Source: Clostridia bacterium (GTDB lineage: Bacteria > Bacillota > Clostridia > TANB77 > CAG-508). From it: a DNA stretch of 33,198 nucleotides. Under the pieces are notes generated by a model. The model was given only the letters and a program-made list of their open reading frames with translations, was not told the DNA's origin and ran no database searches. This document shows, piece by piece, positions 22,672 to 31,040 of the stretch (position 1 is its first letter; each line of letters opens with the position of its first letter). A program made the position numbers and the translations under genes. The stretch lies in contig CAAGQX010000143.1 of assembly GCA_900772235.1 (NCBI GenBank), positions 1 through 33,198 on the forward strand. The letters run 5' to 3'.

Positions 22672-22705
22672 TAATCCCACTGGAAAACCAGTGGGATTTA
22701 TTTTG
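22672..22705 (+). terminator. Intrinsic terminator of the coupling ATPase gene
   Basis: ATCCCACTGG (22674-22683) and CCAGTGGGAT (22688-22697) pair around AAAA, followed by TTTATTTT. Confidence 0.92.
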
Positions 22706-22721
22706 TATATTGTAGACCATA

Positions 22722-22745
22722 AAAGGGCGATTTTAATCGCCCTTT
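22722..22745. repeat. Solo GGGCGATT palindrome, likely minus-strand terminator
   Basis: AAAGGGCGATT and AATCGCCCTTT are perfect arms around TT. This is the smaller hairpin of the composite repeat found at the window ends, here alone and just past the end of the replication-relaxation gene. Its A/T-flanked ends would let it act as a terminator. Confidence 0.7.
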
Positions 22746-22754
22746 ATAAAAAAC

Positions 22755-23690
22755 TTATTCTAATATTTTTAATTCCAATGTTTCCATTTTATATTTACCT
22801 GTTGTTTCATCTACTTTAAATTCTATTAAACTCTTGCTTAATGCTGTTGTATTTTGTTTCAAGTCTGTTGTAAAGCATAATTTTATTCCATTGATTTCTA
22901 ATTTATTTGTTACTATTACTTTAAATGTTTCTACCATATGTTTATCGTCTTCACACACAATAACAAGTTGTGGCTTTATTTCATAGCCTGAATCAAATTG
23001 TACAAAGTTTTCGTAAAAGTCTTTATATAACTTCATTCTTTCTATTAGCTTTTTCTCCCAATCCTCTTCTCTTCTTACTACTTCAAATAATAAGCTAATT
23101 GATTTTCCGTTTTTAGTAATTTTAACTGCACCTTGTGCTTTAAAGACTTTTCCACTCATTTTAGCTGTAATAGCTGGTTTAACTGTATAGCTATCGAAAG
23201 CCTTTACTTTTCTTAAATATGCAATTATCATTTGATTTCCTGCTAATCTTTTCTTTATCATTCCAACTGGTTTTGTATTGTCTGTTGGTTGCCATTTGCA
23301 TTCTATTCCTCTAGAGTTTAGCAAATATTTTCCCATTTTTTCTAGGCAGTAAATTCTATATACTCCTTTTCCTTCTTCTGCCGTAAAGAAATATCTTGTA
23401 AGTATTTTTGTTTTTACCAATTGTTCTAGTTTGTTATTTAATTTATCTTGAGATTTTATATCTTCTCCTCTATATTCTAGTATTTGGAACAATTGCCTTG
23501 ATGTCATAAACTCAAATTCATTTACTAATTCTAAAATTTTAAAATGGATGTCTGTGATATGTCCAATGTTTATCTTGTTAATAATTTGGTTCATTGATAC
23601 ATAACCATCTTTTCCATCAAATGTTTTAATTTCTCCTTCTCTCATTGCAAATGGAGATACCTCTGTTTTTATTTCTTCATCTGATACCAT
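22755..23690 (-). CDS. Replication-relaxation family protein
   Basis: 311 residues from ATG 23690; the frame could begin 4 codons earlier at GTG, but that GTG lies inside the ribosome binding site AAGGTGG. Residues about 45-120 look like a winged helix (DIHFKILELVNEFEFMTSRQLFQILEY, split here: ILELVNEFEFMTSRQLFQIL), then a region with EVVRREEDWEKKLIERMKLY and beta-strand LVIVCEDD, as in the Replic_Relax family of plasmids and integrative elements. The molecular role is poorly known; members usually sit beside coupling ATPases and relaxases, and here a coupling ATPase is convergent. No relaxase HUH motif is seen in it. Confidence 0.7.
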   Translation of the reverse strand: MVSDEEIKTEVSPFAMREGEIKTFDGKDGYVSMNQIINKINIGHITDIHFKILELVNEFEFMTSRQLFQILEYRGEDIKSQDKLNNKLEQLVKTKILTRYFFTAEEGKGVYRIYCLEKMGKYLLNSRGIECKWQPTDNTKPVGMIKKRLAGNQMIIAYLRKVKAFDSYTVKPAITAKMSGKVFKAQGAVKITKNGKSISLLFEVVRREEDWEKKLIERMKLYKDFYENFVQFDSGYEIKPQLVIVCEDDKHMVETFKVIVTNKLEINGIKLCFTTDLKQNTTALSKSLIEFKVDETTGKYKMETLELKILE

Positions 23691-23760
23691 AAAAATTACC
23701 ACCTTTCTAACAATTTTACTAAAAATTGTTACTTAATAAATATAATTTGATTTTTTAAAA

Positions 23761-24558
23761 TTAAATAATCTTTAGTTTAATTTTCTTTTTCTCTGGTATT
23801 ATATTTTTCACATATACTTGCACATTTTGTCCATATTCTATATTTGGCTTATATTCTGCAAGTCCTACTAAATTTGGTTTTAGTTCAATAAATATTCCAT
23901 TATTAAACTTTTCTGTTTCTCTTGCTGTGCCCTCTATAATCATTCCTGGATAAATTCCCTTAATGTTTTCTTCCCAAGTTCCTAGCAGTTCTTTATATGT
24001 TAAAATAACCCTATTATTTTTTCTGTCTATAGATTTTATCATAATATTTATCTTTTGTCCAATTTTTAGTCTTTCATATGGTGATTTTATTCTTGCAACA
24101 GAAATATCTTCAATATGTAATAGCCCTACAATTCCTCCACCAATTTCTACAAATGCTCCATATGGCTTTATACTTTTTACAATTCCTAGTACTTTATCTC
24201 CTTCTTTTAATTCAGTTTTTACCCAGTTTATGGCATCTTTTGTAACTGATTTTCTAGAAAGAATTACTGTATCGTCTTTTGATATTTCTTTTACTTTAAA
24301 TTGAACAATTTTATTTATTTTGTTTGTGCATATTCTAGGATTAGGAAGCTCTTTTGACTTCATATATTCTATTTCATCTCTTGGAATCACTCCTGTAATA
24401 CTATTTCCCAAATTTACATATAAGTTATAATTTGAATCGCAAGTAGTTACTTTTCCTTGTATTACACTATTAGTAAGTTTTGCATTGTTTAATATTTCTC
24501 TATTTACTTTTGGTAATTCTTCGTTCCAACCTTCTGGAGTAAATTTAGGATATTCCAT
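23761..24558 (-). CDS. Protein with three S1 RNA-binding domains
   Basis: 265 residues. Three S1/OB repeats are visible at about 29-100 (VIQGKVTTCDSNYNLYVNLG), 116-189 (LKEGDKVLGIVKSIKPYGAF with GLLHIEDIS) and 203-265 (PGMIIEGTARETEKFNNGIF). The second is the best conserved. Similar short S1 proteins in Firmicutes are annotated as ribosomal S1-like. It probably binds RNA during translation or decay, but the target is unknown. GGAGG lies before the ATG. It follows the RluB gene by 45 bp and is likely in its operon. Confidence 0.85.
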   Translation of the reverse strand: MEYPKFTPEGWNEELPKVNREILNNAKLTNSVIQGKVTTCDSNYNLYVNLGNSITGVIPRDEIEYMKSKELPNPRICTNKINKIVQFKVKEISKDDTVILSRKSVTKDAINWVKTELKEGDKVLGIVKSIKPYGAFVEIGGGIVGLLHIEDISVARIKSPYERLKIGQKINIMIKSIDRKNNRVILTYKELLGTWEENIKGIYPGMIIEGTARETEKFNNGIFIELKPNLVGLAEYKPNIEYGQNVQVYVKNIIPEKKKIKLKII

Positions 24559-24603
24559 AGTATTTTCCTCCTCTTCTTTTGTGCTTTAATCTTTACTTTA
24601 TAT

Positions 24604-25326
24604 CTATTTTAATAAATTTCTTACTTCTTCTTGGCTTAGATATCTCCATTTTCCTAGCTCTAAATCTTTAACTGTTATTGTTCCAATTTTACTTCTGTGA
24701 AGTGCTAAAACCTTTTTATCTATAGCTTCGCACATTCTTCTTATTTGTCTATTCTTTCCTTCGTGGATTGTTATTTCCAATCTTGATTTATTTGTTTCTT
24801 CATCTGTTTTTAATATTTTGACTTTTGCTTTACTTGTTACAAAATCTCCAATATCAATGCCGTTTTTTAATTTTTCTATTTCTTCAGGTGTTGGTATCCC
24901 CTTTAATGTAACTGTGTATGTTTTTTCAATTTCGTGCTTTGGATGAGTTACTTTATACACAAAATCTCCATCATCTGTTAATATTATAGCTCCAGATGTG
25001 TACATATCTAATCTTCCAACAGGAACAATTCTTTTATTTACTTTAACTAAATCTAAAACTGAATTTCTTCCAAATTGGTCACAAGCAGTAGTTACACAAT
25101 CTATTGGCTTATTTAGCAATATGTAAATGTGTTTTTCGTTATTATTTTTTATTACTTTTCCCTCAAATTCTATTTTGTTTTTGTTTGGATTTACCTTTGT
25201 TCCAAGTTCAGTAATAGTTTGTCCATTTACTTTTACTTTGCCAGCTAATATATATTCCTCACATTTTCTTCTAGATGCAACTCCATTCATTGCTAAAAAT
25301 TTTTGTAAACGAATTTCTTCTTCCAT
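24604..25326 (-). CDS. rluB: RluB-type 23S rRNA pseudouridine synthase
   Basis: 240 residues from ATG 25326, giving the normal start EEEIRLQKFLAMNGVASRRK of the N-terminal S4 domain; the longer frame adds a basic 16-residue segment without similarity. The catalytic aspartate is D107 in VGRLDMYTSG, and EGKNRQIRRMCEAI is the second family motif. RsuA/RluB/RluE enzymes modify a single uridine; the exact rRNA position (RluB: U2605 in E. coli) is an inference by family. The ribosome binding site is weak (AAAAGAG). A decayed palindromic repeat lies upstream. Confidence 0.9.
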   Translation of the reverse strand: MEEEIRLQKFLAMNGVASRRKCEEYILAGKVKVNGQTITELGTKVNPNKNKIEFEGKVIKNNNEKHIYILLNKPIDCVTTACDQFGRNSVLDLVKVNKRIVPVGRLDMYTSGAIILTDDGDFVYKVTHPKHEIEKTYTVTLKGIPTPEEIEKLKNGIDIGDFVTSKAKVKILKTDEETNKSRLEITIHEGKNRQIRRMCEAIDKKVLALHRSKIGTITVKDLELGKWRYLSQEEVRNLLK

Positions 25327-25368
25327 AGATTTTCTCTTTTCTTTTTTATATTTATTGATATTTATAAT

Positions 25369-25393
25369 GCGCAAGATTAAAATCGCCCCTACA
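25369..25393 (-). repeat. Decayed GGGCGATT palindrome upstream of rluB
   Basis: GATTAAAATCGCCCCTACA on the plus strand equals the inner end of the composite repeat, but the left arm has mutated to GCGCAA. A solo copy between rluD and rluB. Confidence 0.65.
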
Positions 25394-25428
25394 TTTCCAT
25401 AATTTAAAATTTACCTGTAAGCGACATA

Positions 25429-26328
25429 TTATTCTAGCATTTTTAGCACATTGGAAAAATATTCTGGTAAAGGTGCCTCATATGAAACCATTTTGTTTGT
25501 TGTTGGATGCACAAACTCTAATTTTTGAGCATGTAGCATTTGTCCCTTTACATTAAATGGGTTTTTACCATTTGAGTAAACCACATCTCCTACTATTGGA
25601 TAGCCAATTTGTGCCAAATGTACTCTTATTTGATGAGTTCTTCCTGTTTCTATCTTCACTTCCAATAGAGTAAATCCATCATATCTTTTTAGCACTTTAA
25701 AATGTGTTATTGCTTCTTTTCCCTTTTTAGTTACTGCCATTTTTTTTCTGTCTTGAGTGCTTCTGCCAATTGGCATATTAATTGTGGCTTCATTTTCCTT
25801 TATATTTCCTCTAACTAGTGCAATATAAGTTTTTGTTACTTTTCTTTCTTGTATTTGTTTACTTATGTTTAAATGTGCATTATCATTTTTTGCAACTATA
25901 ACTAGTCCTGAGGTATCTTTATCTATTCTATGTACTATTCCAGGTCTAACAACCCCTCCAATGCCAGATAAACTATCTTTGCATCTTTCTAGAATGGCAT
26001 TTGCAAGTGTTCCGTCTGGATTTCCATTCCCTGGGTGTACAACCATTCCTTTTTCTTTATTTATAATAATAATATCATTATCTTCGTAAATTACATCTAA
26101 GTTAATTTTTTGTGGTTTTAATTTAAAATCCTCTTTAGGTTCACTATTTTCTATTGTAACTACATCCCCTGTAGTTACTTTATATGAATTTTTAGTTTTC
26201 TTTCCATTTACTAAAACCTTTTCATCTACAATCATTTTTTGAATAATTGCCCTAGAATAGTTACTATTTTTCTCAGCTATGTATTTATCCAGTCTGCAAC
26301 TTTCATTTTGTACTTTGTATTCCTCCAT
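25429..26328 (-). CDS. rluD: RluD-type pseudouridine synthase
   Basis: 299 residues from ATG 26328, chosen because AGGAGAAGG lies upstream and the S4 domain then starts normally (CRLDKYIAEKNSNYSRAIIQ). The catalytic aspartate is D136 in VHRIDKDTSGLV; the GRTHQIRVHLAQIGYPIVGD motif is complete. The RluA/C/D group makes pseudouridines in 23S rRNA; RluD is the usual call for the gene next to lspA in Firmicutes. The start lies 2 bp past the lspA stop, so the two are in one operon. Confidence 0.93.
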   Translation of the reverse strand: MEEYKVQNESCRLDKYIAEKNSNYSRAIIQKMIVDEKVLVNGKKTKNSYKVTTGDVVTIENSEPKEDFKLKPQKINLDVIYEDNDIIIINKEKGMVVHPGNGNPDGTLANAILERCKDSLSGIGGVVRPGIVHRIDKDTSGLVIVAKNDNAHLNISKQIQERKVTKTYIALVRGNIKENEATINMPIGRSTQDRKKMAVTKKGKEAITHFKVLKRYDGFTLLEVKIETGRTHQIRVHLAQIGYPIVGDVVYSNGKNPFNVKGQMLHAQKLEFVHPTTNKMVSYEAPLPEYFSNVLKMLE

Positions 26329-26330
26329 TA

Positions 26331-26805
26331 TTATACCTTCTCCTGCTTTCTTTCCCCATCTAATAATATACATATTATAATTATTGCAACTCCAACTACA
26401 ACAAATATATCTGCTAAATTAAATACAGGAAATTCAAATAGATTATTTATATCAATATAGTCTATTACATAGCCTCTAAATAGTCTATCTATTAAGTTTC
26501 CTATTCCTCCTGCAAGTACTAGTAATAGTGAAACATTTACTACTTTGCTTAAATTACTAAAATTTTTTATGACATATAGTAATAGTCCTACAATTATTAT
26601 GATATTTATGGCTACTATTAATGTACCTCTATTTTGCCCGTAAACTGTATGCAGCTCCTGTGTTTGTTACATAAGTTAGTTTAATTATATTTCCTATAAA
26701 ATTCATTGAATTTCCTTTAGGAATTAGTTTGCAAACACTTACTTTAATTATTTGATCTAGTAAAACAAATAGTAGATTTATTAAAAAAGCTATCTTTTTT
26801 TTCAT
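26331..26805 (-). pseudogene. lspA: Signal peptidase II gene with +1 frameshift
   Basis: The ATG at 26805 opens KKIAFLINLLFVLLDQIIKV and reaches YVTNTGAAYS, then hits a TAG. The sequence continues in another frame as YGQNRGTLIVA, GGIGNLIDRLFRGYVIDY and FPVFNLADIF to a TAA at 26333-26331. The total is 475 bases, one more than a multiple of three; removing one base near 26642-26644 gives a 157-residue protein, normal for LspA. Both catalytic aspartates (NLIDR and NLAD motifs) lie after the frameshift. LspA cleaves prolipoprotein signal peptides in the membrane. Either a real mutation or a sequencing or assembly indel; the rest of the protein is well preserved, which favours an error or a very recent event. 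Confidence 0.9.
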
Positions 26806-26818
26806 TATTCACCTTTTA

Positions 26819-28445
26819 TTATTTTAATTTCTCATAAATGCAGAAGTTATCATCACTATAAATTTTGTTATATTCTTCTGGCTTTGCATCAAAATATATT
26901 GTTAATTTTGCATTAGCTGTTGTAATAAAATGAGTAAACCCATATTTATCAAACATTGCTTCTAATTTTTTAGTATTCAATCCAGAAATTTTTAAGAAAT
27001 CGTTAAATACATCTACTCCCTCATTAAATTCTGGCATATATAAATCGCATCGAGAATCTACAAAAACTGGAATTCCTTTATATAGTAAATAGCTTCCAAA
27101 ATTATATTCATTATATAGTCTTATTTGATTTAAGTCTAAATTTTCTAATATCCATTCAGAAGCTTGTACTGGATAAGAAGATTCACTTACATAATTATCT
27201 TTAAATTTATTTTTATAACATAATAAACTTATTATAAGTACTATACAAACTGTCATTATACTTCCGTACCATCCGAGTCATTATTTTAGTCATTTTTTGA
27301 ATACCATCTTTTTCATATTTGTTTAGAAAAGCTGTTACTAATCTATTAAATATTGGTATACACATTATTACAAAAAGTGATTCCTGTCTTCTAGACATAA
27401 ATGTTAGAACTGTTAATCCCCCTAGCATAAATAAATCACATAGTCTAATTTTAGTATCTGTAAAAATCAGTATCGCTAAAAAGAATATTAAAACAGCTGC
27501 ATAATTAATATTATCTGCTAAAGTTAGTGGTAAATGTTCACTTATATTTTGTGTACTATTTCCCTGCATTGTTTTTATTAAATATGTATATGGTACATCT
27601 TTTATTGGTGTTAAAAGCCCTGTAAATACACATATTATCATTATAATAATTAGTATTTTTGTATTATCTCTTTTTTGTATCTTTATTTTATATGGTTCTT
27701 TGTTTTTTCTTTTTTCTAGTCTTTCTAATTTTTCTTGTGTATTTTGTAATTTATCGTTTAATTTTTTTAATTTATTTTCATCATCACACTTTTGAATTTT
27801 TTTGTTCAATCTTTTTATTTCATTTTCTAAATGTTTTTTTGAATCTGATATATTATAAATTATATATTCTGCTATATATGGCAAATATAATACAAAATAG
27901 AATGGAAAAACTGCTACGTGAAAGTTAGCAAGTAAAATTGGAATTATTATTAATCCTATTGCATATCTTTTTTTGCCAGATTCTAGAAAACCTTCTATAA
28001 ATAATACTTCTAATGCGAATAATATAAAAGTAAATAGTTGTGCTCTTGCAGCAATAAAATTTTTTAGAAGGTACATTGTAGCTATTGTTAACACAAATGA
28101 TATTGGTTTGTTGTTTGTAAATTTGTCATTCATACAATATATAATAATGCCTAAGATAGCAGCTAGTACAATTGTTGAAATATAAATTCCTAAATGTCCT
28201 CCTATATTATATATTAAATAAATCATAACATCATATGCCCAATGTGGGAATGTGTATGAAATGTTATGCCACGAGAATGGGTCTTGCATTGTAATTCCAT
28301 TGTTTAAGATATATTCTCCTATTTTTATTGTGTAAAAAGTATCGTTTTGCAATGTTTTAGGTGAAATTGCAAAAGCAAAAATTACAATTAAAATTATTGC
28401 CATAATATTAAATTTTAAATTTATTTTTTTATCTTTTTCCATCAC
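26819..28445 (-). pseudogene. Polytopic membrane protein (GT-C-like), frameshifted
   Basis: From ATG 28445 the frame encodes about 400 residues with some nine hydrophobic segments, a NDTFYTIKIGEYILNNG motif after TM1, and a charged, probably coiled-coil insert (about 205-255; SKKHLENEIKRLNKKIQ). It then runs out near 27213. The natural ending, a last membrane segment (VCIVLIISLLCY) and a soluble domain with YNEYNFGSYLLYKGIPVFVDSR, is in another frame down to 26819. The full interval is 1627 bases, one extra, giving 541 residues if corrected near 27262-27266. The layout resembles GT-C-type membrane glycosyltransferases, but the function is unknown. It lies upstream of lspA in the same direction. 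Confidence 0.75.
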
Positions 28446-28471
28446 TATACTCCTTATAAAAATCTAAGATA

Positions 28472-28500
28472 ATATTATCATAAGACAAGAAAAGTTACAA
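28472..28500 (-). promoter_or_regulatory. Likely promoter for the membrane protein-lspA-rluD unit
   Basis: Minus-strand TTGTAA (28500-28495) and TAATAT (28477-28472) with a 17-base spacer, 27 bp before the start codon region. Confidence 0.5.
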
Positions 28501-28549
28501 TATTTATTTAAATTTTTATTAAATCAATAGCTACGTTCTTATAGCAAAT

Positions 28550-28576
28550 AATGGACGAGTTTAAAACTCATCCATT
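28550..28576. repeat. Inverted repeat upstream of the promoter
   Basis: AATGGACGAGTTT and AAACTCATCCATT pair with one mismatch or G-U pair. On the plus strand a T-rich tail follows. It lies between the tandem-OB gene terminator and the next promoter and may be a second terminator. Confidence 0.45.
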
Positions 28577-28593
28577 ATAATTTTTCTATTTAC

Positions 28594-28623
28594 AAAAAAG
28601 CAGAGCCTTAAATGGCTTCTGCT
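28594..28623 (-). terminator. Terminator overlapping the end of the tandem-OB gene
   Basis: On the minus strand AGCAGAAGCC pairs with GGCTCTGCT (one bulged base) and is followed by TTTTTT. The 5' arm is inside the last codons of the gene. Confidence 0.8.
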
Positions 28624-29297
28624 TCTTCTTTATTTTCTACATTATTATTTTCATTGTCGTCTTTATCTACAAGTTCTAAACTTCCTACTGAAACTTCATA
28701 TGCTACTCTTGGTTCTATTGTTCCATCTTCGTGTTTTTTCTCATACATTCTTGATTGAACTCTTCCTGTTATTCTTACTTCAGTACCAATTTCCATATTT
28801 TCGCAGAATCTTGCATTTCTTCCCCACGCTATACATGGTATATAGTCAGATTTGTTATAAGCTCTGTTTACTGCTAAAAGTACGTCTGATATTTCTCTTC
28901 CAAATGGTGTTTTTCTGTATATTGGTTTTTTACAAACATATCCTGTTAAAACAACTTCATTTGAAATTCTTTCTCTTCCTTCTTCATTTTCTTCTTGATA
29001 TTCTTTAATATCTTTTGCAAATACTGTAAGAACTAATCTGCTTCTTTGATTCTCGTATGTATTGTATGATCTAAATTGTCCTTCAATAGCTACTTCTTTT
29101 CCAATTGTTAAATCAAAATTTGAAATTAATCTTTCTGAAATAGTAACTGGTATTAAGTCTGCTGTACCACTTAATCTTGGAATTTCTAAATTAAATATAT
29201 AGAAACTTTCCCCATAAACTTCATGACTAAAAACTTTTTCACTTGTAATTTTACCAACTAATATTATGTAGTTGTTTTCTGAATAATTTGTATTCAA
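28608..29297 (-). CDS. Tandem OB-fold, SSB-like protein
   Basis: 229 residues. Two single-strand-binding-type OB folds: about 8-100 (NYIILVGKITSEKVF..DLIPVTISERL..KEVAIEGQFRSYN) and about 106-205 (NEVVLTGYVCKKPIYRKTPF, split here, then SDYIPCIAWGRNARF and EVRITGRVQSR). The second matches ordinary SSB more closely. The acidic C-terminus (DNENNNVENKEEAEAI) recalls the SSB tail but lacks its DDIPF-type end. Clostridial proteins of this plan are annotated as single-stranded DNA-binding, but the cellular role is uncertain. GGGAGG lies before the ATG. Own promoter and terminator, so monocistronic. Confidence 0.75.
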   Translation of the reverse strand: MNTNYSENNYIILVGKITSEKVFSHEVYGESFYIFNLEIPRLSGTADLIPVTISERLISNFDLTIGKEVAIEGQFRSYNTYENQRSRLVLTVFAKDIKEYQEENEEGRERISNEVVLTGYVCKKPIYRKTPFGREISDVLLAVNRAYNKSDYIPCIAWGRNARFCENMEIGTEVRITGRVQSRMYEKKHEDGTIEPRVAYEVSVGSLELVDKDDNENNNVENKEEAEAI

Positions 29298-29381
29298 TTT
29301 TATTTCCTCCCTTTTTTTGTCTATAGTATTTTATTCTTATTGTTTATACTTTAGAATACCGTTTTTTACTTCAACAGTTAT

Positions 29382-29410
29382 ATTATACAACAATTTTTTT
29401 GTTTTGTCTA
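29382..29410 (-). promoter_or_regulatory. Promoter of the tandem-OB gene
   Basis: Minus-strand TAGACA (29410-29405) and TATAAT (29387-29382) with a 17-base spacer. A further TTGACA lies upstream at about 29443 without a good -10. Confidence 0.7.
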
Positions 29411-29503
29411 CATAAAATTGTAAAATTATGTAACTTTTGTCAAAAATGACCAGTCATCATATTTTTAGCACATATTTGTACTGTATTTTTGGCTAATATG
29501 TAT

Positions 29504-29532
29504 AAAAGGCAAGAGCTTATGTCTTGCCTTTT
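29504..29532 (-). terminator. Terminator of greA
   Basis: AAAAGGCAAGA (29504-29514) and TCTTGCCTTTT (29522-29532) are exact reverse complements with a 7-base loop, just after the greA stop. Confidence 0.8.
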
Positions 29533-29551
29533 TCTCATATTTAGCTTTTAA

Positions 29552-30028
29552 CTATTTTTTTATTTCTAAAACTTTGTATTTTGCTAATCCACCTGGTGTT
29601 TGAGCTTCAACAACTTGATTTTTCTTTGCTCCAATTAATGCTTTTCCAATTGGAGATTCATTAGAAATTTTATTTTCTGCCAAATTAACTTCTGTTGAAC
29701 CTACTATTGTATATTCTAACTCTTCGTCAAACTCCATATCATATATTTTAACTTTGTTTCCTACTTGTACTGTTTTTGTATCAATTTCAGATTCGTTAAT
29801 AATTTTAGCATATCTTAATTTGTTTTCCATTTCTGCTATTTTAATTTCGTTTTCTGCTTGAGCATTTTTTGCTTCATCATACTCTGAATTTTCAGATAAA
29901 TCTCCGAATCCTAAAGCAACTTTTATTCTCTCAGAAATTTCTGTTCTTTTTTCAGTTTTTAAATATTCTAATTCCTTTTCTAAATTATCATATCCCTCTT
30001 GGGTCATTAAAACTTCCTTTTCGTCCAT
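29552..30028 (-). CDS. greA: Transcription elongation factor GreA
   Basis: 158 residues, the usual length. The N-terminal coiled coil (about 10-75) contains MTQEGYDNLEKELEYLKTEK and GFGDLSENSEYDEAKNAQ, whose acidic tip (D..E) enters the polymerase secondary channel to stimulate RNA cleavage in backtracked complexes. The C-terminal FKBP-like domain ends with SPIGKALIGAKKNQVVE and TPGGLAKYKVLEI. AAAGGAG precedes the ATG. It has its own promoter and terminator. Confidence 0.98.
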   Translation of the reverse strand: MDEKEVLMTQEGYDNLEKELEYLKTEKRTEISERIKVALGFGDLSENSEYDEAKNAQAENEIKIAEMENKLRYAKIINESEIDTKTVQVGNKVKIYDMEFDEELEYTIVGSTEVNLAENKISNESPIGKALIGAKKNQVVEAQTPGGLAKYKVLEIKK

Positions 30029-30067
30029 TTTAGTCGTCTCCTTTTTATTAAAGATATTAATTTAATT

Positions 30068-30096
30068 ATATTACATTAATGCATATGTTTTGTCAA
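30068..30096 (-). promoter_or_regulatory. Promoter of greA
   Basis: Minus-strand TTGACA (30096-30091) and TAATAT (30073-30068) with a 17-base spacer. Confidence 0.85.
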
Positions 30097-30136
30097 GAAA
30101 AATTCAATATTTTTTTAAATTTTCTAGTTAATATTA

Positions 30137-30994
30137 TCACTGTAAAAACTCTCTTTCATCTATTATTCCTTTTTCTCCAACTAAACTTTTAATTTTTACT
30201 TTGTTTTTTAATATTATCTCTCTAGCTTTACTATATTCTAAGTTTAAAATTTTACTTTCATATACAATTTTATTATTAAAGCCCTGTATTTTATATTTGC
30301 TTGGAATTATTATATTATACCCCTTTACATTTATTCCATTAAATTTTTTTGTTTTAATTCTAATTTCATTATTTATATTAACAATAACACCATTTGTAAA
30401 AATATTATATTGATTAATAGTTTCTTCGCTAAAATCCATATTAATAGCTATATCACTTTTTAGCAAATCCTTTTGTTTGTTATTTGATATTTTAATAATT
30501 ATTCCTTTTTCATTATATAAATAGTCTTCCATATTTCTAAATTCATTAATATGGTTTGTAATAACATTTACTGTTTTTACCTTTTCAGCTAAATTTAATA
30601 TTATTTGTTTATTAATATTGCTTACATCATTTGTAAGAACAGCAACTGAAGCTTCTTCTACTTTAATTTTTTTATTTTTACATATATATTTTATAACTTC
30701 TTCTATTAATAATTTAAATAAATATCTTCCATCTACTATATTAATGTTATGAGAATACAATTCATTTTTTAAATTTTGTTTTTCTTCTAAATTTTCTGAT
30801 AATGCTACTATTTTTATATTTTCTTTTTTAATTTTCTCTACAAGTTTTTTTGCCTTTTTACTACTTATATTCTGAGTTTCACTAATAGGCAATATAATTT
30901 TATCCCCTTCTATTTTTATTACATTAAAAATAGAATATAGTTTTAATTTGTATTTATTATTTTCTTTACTTTCTTCTATATAAAAACAAGTCAT
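30137..30994 (-). CDS. Unrecognised protein (285 aa)
   Basis: Starts at ATG 30994, with AGGTGA as ribosome binding site; an upstream in-frame GTG is part of that site. No signal peptide or membrane segment. It is lysine/isoleucine-rich with alternating strands and helices. Features are KKAKKLVEKIKKENIKIVALSE, split as LVEKIKKENIKIVALSE (about 50-66), ASVAVLTNDV (about 117-126) and NVITNHINEF (about 144-153), which look like a Rossmann-type or flavodoxin-like arrangement. The C-terminal segment LNLEYSKAREIILKNKVKIKS could bind a partner. I do not recognise the family and give no function. The start site is covered by a hairpin (30999-31027) and the gene follows the pilin-like gene by 46 bp, so translation may be controlled. 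Confidence 0.7.
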   Translation of the reverse strand: MTCFYIEESKENNKYKLKLYSIFNVIKIEGDKIILPISETQNISSKKAKKLVEKIKKENIKIVALSENLEEKQNLKNELYSHNINIVDGRYLFKLLIEEVIKYICKNKKIKVEEASVAVLTNDVSNINKQIILNLAEKVKTVNVITNHINEFRNMEDYLYNEKGIIIKISNNKQKDLLKSDIAINMDFSEETINQYNIFTNGVIVNINNEIRIKTKKFNGINVKGYNIIIPSKYKIQGFNNKIVYESKILNLEYSKAREIILKNKVKIKSLVGEKGIIDEREFLQ

Positions 30995-30998
30995 AAAA

Positions 30999-31027
30999 AT
31001 CACCTAAAACATTATATTTTAGGTGAT
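30999..31027 (-). promoter_or_regulatory. Hairpin covering the ribosome binding site of the 285-aa gene
   Basis: ATCACCTAAAA (30999-31009) and TTTTAGGTGAT (31017-31027) are perfect 11-bp arms. On the minus strand the downstream arm reads TAGGTGAT, i.e. it contains the Shine-Dalgarno sequence AGGTG, followed by TTTTATG. The same hairpin with its short T-run might also act as a weak terminator after the pilin-like gene. Confidence 0.65.
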
Positions 31028-31040
31028 TAATAATATTCCT

